48,416 nt of DNA. It comes from Lachnospiraceae bacterium. GTDB lineage: Bacteria; Bacillota; Clostridia; Lachnospirales; Lachnospiraceae. A program made the translations under genes and the position numbers. Every line of letters starts with the position of its first letter. Positions within the stretch are counted from its first letter, which is position 1. This document shows positions 7,962 through 15,196 of this stretch, piece after piece. The stretch spans positions 1 to 48,416 of the forward strand of contig JAAWJI010000031.1 of NCBI GenBank assembly GCA_022796795.1. The letters run 5' to 3'. Below the pieces are notes generated by a model. The model did not search any database. It saw only the letters and a program-made list of their open reading frames with translations, and was not told the DNA's origin.

Positions 7962-8507
7962 CTATACAAGCATATTTTCTATGTTAATGATCAGGTCGTC
8001 ATAAATGCAAACCGGGATGTCATCATCAAAACTGTATTGGTTTGACTTTTTCTCAAATTCGAAATCAAATACCGTAACCGTTTTTTTCTGCGGATTTACG
8101 ATCCAATATTCCCTTACGCCTGCTGTACGATATTTGAAGAGTTTGATCCCATAATCATTTTGTGGGTTAGACGGAGAAGTGATTTCTATCACCCAGTCCG
8201 GTGCGCCATTGCAGCCGTATTCATCCAGCTTAGTTTTGTCACAGATCACACTGATATCCGGTTCTATATAGTTCCTGTCATCTTCATTTAGAAATACCGC
8301 AAATGGGGCAGGATAGACCTCACATTCTCCACGTTTTGAATCAATATAGTTTGTAATTTTCTGAGAAAGCCGGTTGATGAGTTTCTGATGCATCCGATTT
8401 GGAGGAGCCATCTGATACATTTGTCCGTCGATCAGCTCTGCCCGCTGGCCTTCCGGAAGAGCATAGATATCTTCTATTGTATAAGTTCTTTTTTGCTGTA
8501 GCGCCAT
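7962..8507 (-). CDS. Uma2 family (DUF820) putative endonuclease, second copy
   Basis: This 181-residue paralogue of the neighbouring gene shares the blocks RTYTIEDIYALPEGQRAELI, MAPPNRMHQKLI, EPDISVICD, PDWVIEITSPSN and YWIVNPQKKTVTVF, so the nuclease-fold residues are intact. Its C-terminal end diverges (DDLIINIENMLV) from that of the first copy. The start is the ATG at 8507 with GAGG about 11 bases upstream; a GTG at 8519 is possible. The two copies are 51 bases apart on the same strand and probably arose by tandem duplication, with a remnant of a third upstream. Confidence 0.8.
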   Translation of the reverse strand: MALQQKRTYTIEDIYALPEGQRAELIDGQMYQMAPPNRMHQKLINRLSQKITNYIDSKRGECEVYPAPFAVFLNEDDRNYIEPDISVICDKTKLDEYGCNGAPDWVIEITSPSNPQNDYGIKLFKYRTAGVREYWIVNPQKKTVTVFDFEFEKKSNQYSFDDDIPVCIYDDLIINIENMLV

Positions 8508-8544
8508 GAGTAATGCCACCTCTTTCCTAAATGATATTTGGGTT

Positions 8545-8692
8545 TTATTTCACCAATTCGGATATGGTTATAAAAAGGTCCGGGAAGATGTTCACCTTAA
8601 CAGGAGCATCAAAAGGATAAAACATAGGCGCCTCATCTTCCATATACCGATAGATGGTCACTCTTTGATTTATCAAGGACAAAGAACTCTTT
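8545..8692 (-). pseudogene. C-terminal remnant of a third Uma2 gene
   Basis: Reading the minus strand here gives VTIYRYMEDEAPMFYPFDAP and then VNIFPDLFITISELVK before a TAA at 8545. This lines up with the C-terminus of the first Uma2 gene (VIVYHHEKEAAPAFYSFETP, then ANIFPGFRVTVSELLK). Just upstream, KEFFVLD in another frame corresponds to REYWIVD, so the copy is frameshifted near 8672 and lacks its N-terminal two thirds. It is a decayed third member of the array. Confidence 0.75.
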
Positions 8693-8707
8693 TCCTTCCT
8701 AAACACA

Positions 8708-8750
8708 AAAACCGCCAAAAACCTTGATTTTTCAACGTTTTGGGCGGTTT
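8708..8750 (-). terminator. Terminator downstream of tRNA-Thr
   Basis: On the minus strand a long stem (AAACCGCC with GGCGGTTT outside, AAAAC with GTTTT and TTGA with TCAA inside) is followed by TTTTTGTG. It starts about 10 bases after the tRNA 3' end, as expected for a stand-alone tRNA gene. Confidence 0.8.
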
Positions 8751-8760
8751 CACCACAAAA

Positions 8761-8832
8761 GCTGAAAAAGGGACTTGAACCCTCGACCTACGCATTACGA
8801 GTGCGTCGCTCTACCAACTGAGCTATTTCAGC
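8761..8832 (-). tRNA. tRNA-Thr (anticodon CGT)
   Basis: The minus strand folds into a full cloverleaf: acceptor GCTGAAA/TTTCAGC, D arm GCTC...GAGC with AGTTGGTA, anticodon arm ACGCA-CTCGTAA-TGCGT, and T arm GAGGG-TTCAAGT-CCCTT. The anticodon is CGT, reading ACG, so threonine. No CCA is encoded. A consensus promoter lies upstream and a terminator downstream. Its 3' end points toward the accessory region at the left, so it is a possible integration site. Confidence 0.95.
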
Positions 8833-8853
8833 TTGCACTTACCAGCAGTTGAT

Positions 8854-8882
8854 ATTATAATATATTTGTTCGGTTTTGTAAA
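8854..8882 (-). promoter_or_regulatory. Promoter of tRNA-Thr
   Basis: On the minus strand TTTACA (8877-8882), a 17-base spacer and TATAAT (8854-8859) precede the tRNA by about 21 bases. Confidence 0.8.
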
Positions 8883-8915
8883 GAAAAAAATGAAAAATAA
8901 AGTAAAGTTTTGGGA

Positions 8916-8942
8916 GGCGCATTTGGCATCCCAGAATGCATG
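8916..8942. repeat. 27-nt dispersed repeat, copy 1
   Basis: A 27-base sequence beginning GGCGCATTTGGCATCCCAG recurs at 10812-10838 with one base changed. Both copies are intergenic and close to a gene start or end, here 44 bases before the amidase start. GGCAT...ATGCC gives a small hairpin. Function unknown; probably a genome-wide intergenic repeat. Confidence 0.7.
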
Positions 8943-8985
8943 CCGCCTGATCGGCGGCGGGATTTTAAAGTAAACAGGAGGAGTT

Positions 8986-10152
8986 ATGGAAAGAGGAAAA
9001 ATAACCTGGCGTCTGGCCCTACTTCTGACGGCCGCTTGCCTTGTTTTTGCAGGCTGTGGGAAGGAGAGTACAGAGGAGGACAGCACAGCAGGGGATACGG
9101 CGGAGGTACAGCAGGAGACAGAGGAAGAAGATATGGAACAGGAGCTGCTGCAAAAGGAGGAGAATCCGGATCTCCAGGGAGGAGCAGAGACAGAACCTGG
9201 GCTGTCTCCTGCAGCCGGAGGAGAGAACCAGGAAAGTGAAAGCGCAGCAGCGGGAGAGAACCAGGAAAGTGAAAGCGCAGCAGAGGCTTTGAACGATGTG
9301 GTAAGCTTAGCGGAGCCGGAGACTGTCTATGCCACAGAGCGGGTGAATGTGCGCAGGGATATGTCCACAGATGCGGAAATCTTCAAGACCGTTTCCCGCC
9401 GGACAGCCATGACGCGGACCGGATTCAACAAGGATGAGAGCTGGAGTCAGGTGACGCTGGCGGATGAGGAGGGAACCTATTATGTGGCTTCCGCGTATCT
9501 GACCACCGAGGAACCCCAGAGTACAGGATTTCTGGTTGCGCTGGACGCGGGACATCAGGCCCAGGGGAACAGTGAGAAGGAGCCTATCGGACCGGGAGCT
9601 CAGGAGACCAAGGCAAAGGTGGCCGGGGGAACCTCCGGGGTGGCCAGCGGCCTGAAGGAATATGAGCTGACGCTCCAGGTGGCTTTAAAAATGCGGGACG
9701 AGCTGGAAGCCCGGGGCTATGAGGTTCTCATGATCCGGGAGAGCAATGATGTGAATATCAGCAATGCAGAGCGGGCTGCCGTGGCAAACGAAGCCGGAGC
9801 AGATGCATTTGTGCGGATTCACGCCAACGGAGCCGAGAGCAGCTCGGCCAACGGAATCATGACCATCTGTCCCACAGCAGGGAATCCTTACACGCCGGGG
9901 ATCTATGGAGACAGCAGGGCCCTGTCGGACGCGGTGCTGAAGGCTATGCTGGAGGCCACCGGCGCTGCCAGCAAGGGCGTGTGGGAAACGGATACCATGA
10001 GCGGAATTAACTGGTGCACGGTGCCGGTGACCATTGTGGAGATGGGATTCATGACCAACCCGGATGAGGATACCCGCATGGCTGATCCTGGTTATCAGGA
10101 CCAGCTGGTCCAGGGAATGTGCGACGGGCTGGACGCCTTTTTCGGACTATAG
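8986..10152 (+). CDS. N-acetylmuramoyl-L-alanine amidase lipoprotein
   Basis: This 388-residue exported peptidoglycan hydrolase cuts the lactyl-L-Ala amide bond. A lipoprotein signal (LVFAGC, Cys about 22) anchors it to the outer face of the membrane. An acidic, Glu/Gln/Ser-rich linker (about 25-100) holds a duplicated 11-residue block. An SH3b-like domain follows ([20 protein letters not shown], about 108-170), then an Amidase_3 domain (about 178-388). Zinc and catalytic residues are visible: His in LDAGHQ, Glu in GLKEYEL, His in RIHAN and Glu in IVEMGFMTN. Start ATG follows AGGAGG. It is monocistronic with a strong hairpin at its end. Confidence 0.9.
   Translation: MERGKITWRLALLLTAACLVFAGCGKESTEEDSTAGDTAEVQQETEEEDMEQELLQKEENPDLQGGAETEPGLSPAAGGENQESESAAAGENQESESAAEALNDVVSLAEPETVYATERVNVRRDMSTDAEIFKTVSRRTAMTRTGFNKDESWSQVTLADEEGTYYVASAYLTTEEPQSTGFLVALDAGHQAQGNSEKEPIGPGAQETKAKVAGGTSGVASGLKEYELTLQVALKMRDELEARGYEVLMIRESNDVNISNAERAAVANEAGADAFVRIHANGAESSSANGIMTICPTAGNPYTPGIYGDSRALSDAVLKAMLEATGAASKGVWETDTMSGINWCTVPVTIVEMGFMTNPDEDTRMADPGYQDQLVQGMCDGLDAFFGL
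9220..9283 (+). repeat. Tandem repeat inside the amidase linker (33-nt period)
   Basis: Two identical 31-base copies (9220-9250 and 9253-9283), 33 bases apart, encode [11 protein letters not shown] twice. The period is a multiple of three, so copy number change would alter linker length without breaking the frame. Confidence 0.9.
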
Positions 10153-10157
10153 ATCAG

Positions 10158-10194
10158 ATACAGCCGCAGCGGAGGAATCCGGCTGCGGCTGTAT
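10158..10194 (+). terminator. Strong hairpin after amidase gene
   Basis: A perfect 13-bp stem (ATACAGCCGCAGC with GCTGCGGCTGTAT, 11-base loop) begins 6 bases after the amidase stop, between convergent genes. It lacks a T-run, so either it ends transcription with help or it protects the 3' end. Confidence 0.6.
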
Positions 10195-10222
10195 AGATAA
10201 TAAGAGCATGGTCAGGTTTATA

Positions 10223-10747
10223 CTACAGGATTTGAAGCTGGCACATTTTCATGGCCTCCAGAGCGGTTTCATGGCTCTGGGGCGTTACTCCTGCGCAGCA
10301 GGCGCTGTTTACGGAGATTTTAGTTTCCGGGAAAAAGGCTTTTAAGAGGAGGGCATTGGAGATCACACAGATATCCGTGCACAGGCCCAGCACCTCAATA
10401 CAGTCCATTCCTTCCGGACAGTGCTCTGCCAGACAGGCGGGCAGATCCCGGGAGCCAAAGGTCACTTTATCCAGGATTACAGGGTTCTTGCCCTGGCAGG
10501 CTTCTTGGATGGATGGAGCCAGCTGCCAGCCCGTAGTATTCCGGATGCAGTGGGGAACGGGTAGGTTCTGCCCCTCCTGGGTATCCAGGTAATTTTCCTC
10601 ATGGGTATCCCGGGTGCAGATGATAAGGCCCTCAAAGCCGCGAATCCGCTCTGCCACATGGGGAACAATGGCAGCAGCCTCCGGGGTGCCCAGAGCTCCG
10701 TCGATAAAATCATTTTGCATATCTACAACAAGTAAAACTTTTTTCAT
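10223..10747 (-). CDS. Isochorismatase-family cysteine hydrolase (nicotinamidase-like)
   Basis: This 174-residue protein of the isochorismatase fold has the catalytic triad residues in place: Asp 9 in VVDMQNDFIDG, Lys in VILDKVTFGS and Cys in LGLCTDICV. CTRDTHEENYLDTQEG holds the usual metal-site region of nicotinamidases. The likely reaction is deamidation of nicotinamide to nicotinate for NAD salvage, although related amidases share these motifs. ATG 10747 (MKKVLL) is chosen over ATG 10759, which lies within the AAAGGATG binding site. It is a single gene convergent with the amidase. Confidence 0.8.
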   Translation of the reverse strand: MKKVLLVVDMQNDFIDGALGTPEAAAIVPHVAERIRGFEGLIICTRDTHEENYLDTQEGQNLPVPHCIRNTTGWQLAPSIQEACQGKNPVILDKVTFGSRDLPACLAEHCPEGMDCIEVLGLCTDICVISNALLLKAFFPETKISVNSACCAGVTPQSHETALEAMKMCQLQIL

Positions 10748-10811
10748 GGTATGAATCATCCTTTCTTATATGATATCCAAGGGGGGCATTGCCAAACAGG
10801 AAAGTCCTGAG

Positions 10812-10838
10812 GGCGCATTTGGCATCCCAGAATGTATG
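10812..10838. repeat. 27-nt dispersed repeat, copy 2
   Basis: This is the second copy of the sequence at 8916-8942, differing at one base (T for C four bases from the end). It lies directly at the 3' end of the CPBP gene, 2 bases from its stop, and 65 bases upstream of the start of the isochorismatase-family gene. Both copies are in the same orientation. Confidence 0.7.
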
Positions 10839-10839
10839 T

Positions 10840-11862
10840 CTACCGAATGATCCAGGCAGCCAGCAGATTTTCCAGATCCTGGGTAACTGTGCTCAAGTCC
10901 GGATTCTTTAAGAAGGTAAACAGGATCAGGGCAAAGCCGGAGATAATCATCAGGCCGGTTAAAAGGGCAATGAGGAGAACGGGGATCAACAGCCGTCTTT
11001 TGGGTTCCCAGGGCCGGCGCAGCAGGCAGACTCCGCCCAAAAGACAGAAGGGAGCCACGGAGGCGATGATGAGATAAGCGCCTACAGAGATCAAAAGCAA
11101 TGGGCCTGTAAGCAGGTCTGCGGATATCTCCGAGGCTGCGTCTGTGCTGCTGGATGCCAGCACAGAGAGGGCGTTATTGATAAAGTGGAAAAGCGCCGGG
11201 TACAGCATATTGCGGGTCTTTTGCATCACATAGGCCAGTCCCATGCCCAGCAGGGCCGTGGGAAGGAACCGGTAGGGGTCCAGGTGGAAGATGCCGAAAA
11301 TGAGGCCAATGCTCAGGACTACCACAGGGGTGCTGCGCACATTGCCAAAGGTGTACTGGATCACGCCCCGGTGTACAGCCTCCTCGCAGATAGGGGGCAG
11401 TACCGCCACAATGAAAAAGGTGACGAACAAGGGGGTGCTGGAAAAGACGCTGTTCATGCTGTTGCTCACGTCCGTAAATCCCTGGGGGAAGAAGTACATG
11501 AGGATCATGGTGGAAAGCATAACCAAAAGGTAGGAGCCCAGCCAGGTGAGCAGTGTTCCTCCCGTTTCCTTCCAGGTAGGCTTGCGGAGGGGGAAGACCA
11601 GCCTTAGCTCCCGGCGTGTAAGCAGGGCAAAGCCCAGGGCCATTCCCAGAAGCAAAAGCTCTGTGAGGGCCAGGCCCCACATGCCCAGAAAATACTGAAT
11701 GGGCGCAGCGACAAACAGCATCATCACCATGACAGCTGCAAAAAACAGAATCCCGTGCCAAGGCTTCAGGGGCTTCTGGTAGTGATCCATAAATTCCTGT
11801 GGGTAGGTAGAATGAGTCGTTCCCTCCTGATTCCAGTAAGGGGGCATTTGTTGTTGATTCAT
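10840..11862 (-). CDS. CPBP family intramembrane metalloprotease (CAAX-like)
   Basis: This 340-residue polytopic membrane protein has about eight hydrophobic segments. The CPBP/Abi motifs are all visible: EEAVHR (EExxxR), FGIFH (FxxxH) and HFINN (HxxxN). Family members are glutamic-type intramembrane proteases that act on prenylated proteins or peptides, and in bacteria are often linked to bacteriocin self-immunity. The N-terminal 35 residues are cytoplasmic and rich in Gln and Pro. ATG 11862 (MNQQQM) is preferred, with AAAGGA 11-12 bases upstream; ATG 11874 lies too close to that site. Adjacent genes suggest no substrate. Confidence 0.85.
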   Translation of the reverse strand: MNQQQMPPYWNQEGTTHSTYPQEFMDHYQKPLKPWHGILFFAAVMVMMLFVAAPIQYFLGMWGLALTELLLLGMALGFALLTRRELRLVFPLRKPTWKETGGTLLTWLGSYLLVMLSTMILMYFFPQGFTDVSNSMNSVFSSTPLFVTFFIVAVLPPICEEAVHRGVIQYTFGNVRSTPVVVLSIGLIFGIFHLDPYRFLPTALLGMGLAYVMQKTRNMLYPALFHFINNALSVLASSSTDAASEISADLLTGPLLLISVGAYLIIASVAPFCLLGGVCLLRRPWEPKRRLLIPVLLIALLTGLMIISGFALILFTFLKNPDLSTVTQDLENLLAAWIIR

Positions 11863-11953
11863 TATAAATTCCATCCTTTATGTCTGCAGGCAGAGACTAA
11901 AAACAGTGTTTCTCCTGTTTCGCGGAGATGCCGCAGGTTTTTTTGCTTCTTCT

Positions 11954-11982
11954 ATGTTACAATCATTTCTCAAAAAAAACAA
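11954..11982 (-). promoter_or_regulatory. Putative promoter for the CPBP gene
   Basis: On the minus strand TTGTTT (11977-11982), a 17-base spacer and TAACAT (11954-11959) lie about 92 bases before the start. Moderate match to sigma-A. Confidence 0.4.
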
Positions 11983-12021
11983 TGGGTTCCCATGGATTTT
12001 CAAAAAATTAAGGAAATCTCT

Positions 12022-12049
12022 TTGAAAACAGGCAAAAAAATGGTATGAT
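12022..12049 (+). promoter_or_regulatory. Promoter for hisH
   Basis: TTGAAA (12022-12027), a 16-base A-rich spacer and TATGAT (12044-12049) lie 42 bases before the hisH start. Confidence 0.6.
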
Positions 12050-12091
12050 TTGAGAAAAGAACAGAAGAGCAAAAGCAGCGGAGGAAGCAAT

Positions 12092-12697
12092 ATGATAGCC
12101 ATTATAGATTATGACGCGGGCAATCTGAAAAGTGTGGAGAAGGCCCTGATATCCTTGGGAGAGCAGGTGGTGGTGAGCCGGGATGCAGAGACCCTTCTGG
12201 AAGCGGACAAGGTGATTTTGCCGGGAGTGGGCTCCTTTGGAGACGCCATGGAAAAGCTTTGGAGCTATGGCCTGGTGCCAGTGATCCGGCAGATTGCAGA
12301 GATGGACAAGCCTTTTCTGGGGATTTGCCTGGGGCTGCAGCTGCTGTTTGAGCGAAGTCAGGAGAGCCCGGGAGTGGAGGGGCTGGGGATTTTGAAGGGG
12401 GAGATCCTGCGGATTCCGGACAAGGAGGGCCTTAAGATTCCCCATATTGGCTGGAATTCCCTGGAGCTTATGGGAGATGGCAGGCTGTTTCAGGGTCTTT
12501 GCGGCAACCCCTATGTGTATTTTGTACATTCCTATTATCTGCGGGCAGAGGATTCAAAAATCGTCCGTGCAGTTACGGATTACAGCGTTACTATACACGC
12601 CTCTGTGGAGAGGGGAAATCTCTTCGCCTGTCAGTTTCACCCGGAGAAGAGCAGCCAGACAGGTCTTCAGATCCTGAAAAATTTTGCAGGGCTGTAA
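12092..12697 (+). CDS. hisH: Imidazole glycerol phosphate synthase, glutaminase subunit HisH
   Basis: This 201-residue class I glutamine amidotransferase frees ammonia from glutamine and passes it to HisF in histidine synthesis. The nucleophile Cys 79 sits in GICLGLQLLF, and the His/Glu pair is in FHPEKSS near the C-terminus. The opening MIAIIDYDAGN is typical. The start ATG has GGAGGAAG upstream; the longer upstream reading is not needed. hisF follows after 170 bases. The rest of the his pathway is not in the window, so these two are split from the main operon here. Confidence 0.95.
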   Translation: MIAIIDYDAGNLKSVEKALISLGEQVVVSRDAETLLEADKVILPGVGSFGDAMEKLWSYGLVPVIRQIAEMDKPFLGICLGLQLLFERSQESPGVEGLGILKGEILRIPDKEGLKIPHIGWNSLELMGDGRLFQGLCGNPYVYFVHSYYLRAEDSKIVRAVTDYSVTIHASVERGNLFACQFHPEKSSQTGLQILKNFAGL

Positions 12698-12867
12698 TCG
12701 TCTCGATCTGTTGAGAGAAGACGTGCCAAGGTATTATGTTTCCTGAGTGGCGGCTCGCTGGCTGCAGGGGCCATGCAGGTTTTTGCGGTTAGCTATAAAT
12801 TAAGAAAGAGGAATGGTCAGAGGCAAGAGACAAGAGACAAAAAGGAAGGAAACAGAAGGAGAGCAGA

Positions 12868-13629
12868 ATGTTTACCAAGCGGATAATTCCCTGCCTGGAT
12901 GTGCACAACGGCCGGGTGGTAAAGGGAGTAAATTTTGTGAATTTGAAGGATGCCGGTGATCCGGTGGAGATCGCGGCGGCCTATGACGGGGCCGGGGCTG
13001 ATGAGCTGGTGTTCCTGGATATTACGGCGTCCTCGGATGCCAGAAATACGGTGGTGGATATGGTGCGCCGGGTGGCGGAAAAGGTGTTTATTCCCTTTAC
13101 TGTGGGTGGCGGAATCCGCACGGTGGAGGATTTCCGCAGGCTGCTGCGGGAGGGCGCAGATAAAATATCGGTGAATACGGCGGCGATTCTGCGGCCGGAG
13201 CTGATTGCGGAGGCTGCGGATAAATTCGGCAGCCAGTGCGTGGTGGTGGCCATTGACGCCAAACGGCGGCCAGACGGAAGCGGCTGGAATATCTATAAGA
13301 ACGGCGGCCGTGTGGATATGGGGATCGACGCGGTGGAATGGGCTGTGAAAGCAGAAAAGCTGGGAGCCGGGGAAATTCTTTTGACTAGTATGGACTGCGA
13401 CGGTACAAAAAACGGCTATGATCTGGAGCTGACCCGCACCATTGCGGATCAGGTGTCGATTCCGGTGATTGCTTCCGGCGGGGCCGGCACCATGGAGCAC
13501 TTTTATGATGCGCTGACAGAAGGAGGAGCGGACGCGGTTCTGGCGGCTTCTCTGTTTCATTACAAAGAAATGGAGATTGAGGATCTAAAGAAATATCTGC
13601 GGCAGAGAGGCGTCTCGGTGCGGCTGTGA
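12868..13629 (+). CDS. hisF: Imidazole glycerol phosphate synthase, cyclase subunit HisF
   Basis: This 253-residue TIM barrel uses ammonia from HisH to convert PRFAR into imidazole glycerol phosphate and AICAR. The catalytic aspartates are visible: Asp 11 in [14 protein letters not shown] and the second in VVAIDAKR (about 130). Phosphate-binding glycine loops are intact ([24 protein letters not shown]). Start ATG follows AAGGAGA. It is co-directional with hisH and with ung, which starts 102 bases downstream. Confidence 0.95.
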   Translation: MFTKRIIPCLDVHNGRVVKGVNFVNLKDAGDPVEIAAAYDGAGADELVFLDITASSDARNTVVDMVRRVAEKVFIPFTVGGGIRTVEDFRRLLREGADKISVNTAAILRPELIAEAADKFGSQCVVVAIDAKRRPDGSGWNIYKNGGRVDMGIDAVEWAVKAEKLGAGEILLTSMDCDGTKNGYDLELTRTIADQVSIPVIASGGAGTMEHFYDALTEGGADAVLAASLFHYKEMEIEDLKKYLRQRGVSVRL

Positions 13630-13731
13630 GAGACGATGTGGAAGGGAAAGCCAATGCACAATTTTAATAGATCTTTCATAGCGGTCTATCTGCTGAAAAT
13701 GGTATAAAAAACCTAAGAGGAGGAAATGAAC

Positions 13732-14406
13732 ATGGCAATGATTCAAAATGACTGGCTGGAGCCCCTGAAGCCGGAGTTCCAAAAACCTTACTATGGGAAG
13801 CTGTATGAGTTTATCCGGGAGGAGTATGCAAATAAGCAGGTTTTTCCGCCCTCCGAGGATATATTCAATGCCTTTCACCTAACTCCCTTACATGAGGTAA
13901 AGGTGGTGATTTTGGGGCAGGATCCCTACCACAACAATGGACAGGCTCATGGACTGTGCTTTTCTGTAAAGCCGGACGTACAGGTTCCGCCCTCCCTGGT
14001 TAATATTTACCAGGAGCTCCATGATGATCTGGGCTGCCGGATTCCCAACAACGGATATCTGACCAAATGGGCAAAGCAAGGGGTTCTGATGTTGAATACG
14101 GTACTGACAGTACGGGCCCACCAGGCAAATTCCCACCGAGGGATGGGGTGGGAGGAGTTTACTGACGCGGCTATCCGGGTCCTCAACCAGCAGGATCGTC
14201 CTATTGTATTTATTCTTTGGGGAAGCCCTGCCCAGAAAAAGGCCCAAATGCTGAACAATCCCAATCATTTGATTTTAAAGGCGCCTCACCCCAGTCCCTT
14301 ATCTGCGTTCCGCGGATTTTTCGGCAGCAGGCCATTCAGCCAAACAAACCAATTCCTGGAGGAACATGGAGTATCCCCTATCGACTGGCAGATTGAAGAC
14401 GTATAG
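13732..14406 (+). CDS. ung: Uracil-DNA glycosylase (family 1)
   Basis: This 224-residue enzyme removes uracil from DNA to begin base-excision repair. The water-activating loop GQDPYHNNGQAHGLCFSV and the leucine/DNA intercalation loop HPSPLSAFRGFFG are both complete, and LILKAPHPSP supplies the catalytic His. ATG 13732 (MAMIQND) is 8 bases from AGGAGG; ATG 13726 would be too close. It probably shares a transcript with hisF, and the RhaM-like gene follows. Confidence 0.95.
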   Translation: MAMIQNDWLEPLKPEFQKPYYGKLYEFIREEYANKQVFPPSEDIFNAFHLTPLHEVKVVILGQDPYHNNGQAHGLCFSVKPDVQVPPSLVNIYQELHDDLGCRIPNNGYLTKWAKQGVLMLNTVLTVRAHQANSHRGMGWEEFTDAAIRVLNQQDRPIVFILWGSPAQKKAQMLNNPNHLILKAPHPSPLSAFRGFFGSRPFSQTNQFLEEHGVSPIDWQIEDV

Positions 14407-14603
14407 GGGGAGAATCAGATGTGAGATCGCCCAGATTCTGCAGGGGATTCCCGCAACAATTCGGGAAAAGTACCAGAAAAGCATTGCCTGAACCCAGGAA
14501 ATGGACTATAATAAGAACAGTGGCACAGGGCTTGAAAAAGCAGGGAGAGGACCTGGGCAGCCGAAGAATGTCCGTTAAAAAGATACGGGGAAATGGAGGA
14601 ACT

Positions 14604-15074
14604 ATGAGAAGAGTAGCAGAAATTATCCATGTGGTACCGGAGAAGCGGTATGCATATCTGGAGGAGCATTTACATCCTTCTGAGGATGTTTCCAGAATTA
14701 TGTGGATCCATGGGGTCCGCAATCAGTTTTATTTTATGCTGAATGACATGATTCTGATGACCTTTGAGTATGTGGGGAAAGACTTTTATAAGGATATGAA
14801 GGAGCTGGCTGCCTATCCGGAAGTGGGAAGCCACTTTATCCAGAAGCGACGCCGCGATGTGCCCTTGGAGGAGCGGAGCACTACCAACTGGTGGGCGCCT
14901 CTGAAGAAGCTTGGCAGTATTCTCACGGAGAATCCCATGCCGGCAGACGAGGAAGAGGAGCTGTCCATGGAGGAGCAGTACCGGTCCATGCTCAGCGGCT
15001 ATATGGCTGATGGCGTTGCGGAAAATGACATCTCCTTTGACGAGGATGACTGGAGCGAGTCTGTACATATCTGA
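14604..15074 (+). CDS. L-rhamnose mutarotase-like (RhaM/DUF718) protein
   Basis: This 156-residue protein resembles the rhamnose mutarotase family, small dimeric alpha-beta barrels that interconvert sugar anomers. MRRVAEIIHVVPEKRYAYLE and the following EEHLHPSEDV correspond to the first strand, helix and active-site His of RhaM. The central GVRNQFYFMLNDMILMTFEY and NWWAPL match the two later conserved blocks. A C-terminal extension of about 45 acidic residues is unlike classical RhaM (about 104 aa). The start ATG 14604 follows GGAGG; the upstream ORF extension has no binding site. The deoxysugar genes lie 13 kb away, so the link to them is inference. Confidence 0.6.
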   Translation: MRRVAEIIHVVPEKRYAYLEEHLHPSEDVSRIMWIHGVRNQFYFMLNDMILMTFEYVGKDFYKDMKELAAYPEVGSHFIQKRRRDVPLEERSTTNWWAPLKKLGSILTENPMPADEEEELSMEEQYRSMLSGYMADGVAENDISFDEDDWSESVHI

Positions 15075-15148
15075 TTCGCCAACCCCATATAAAAATACAG
15101 GCTCTGCCGGAATCGACGGAGCTGAATACAGCGTATATGTTCAAGAAG

Positions 15149-15194
15149 AAAAGGCAGGAAAGACAGATGGGGGATCTGGCGTTTCCTGCCTTTT
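15149..15194. terminator. Bidirectional terminator
   Basis: A 13-bp stem (AAAAGGCAGGAAA at 15149-15161, TTTCCTGCCTTTT at 15182-15194) lies between convergent genes with T-runs on both strands. It ends 2 bases before the stop of the 1414-aa gene. Confidence 0.85.
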
Positions 15195-15196
15195 TC

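Noticed and set aside
12698..12867. Small gene between hisH and hisF
   Set aside because: Open frames exist but none has a ribosome site or a protein-like pattern.
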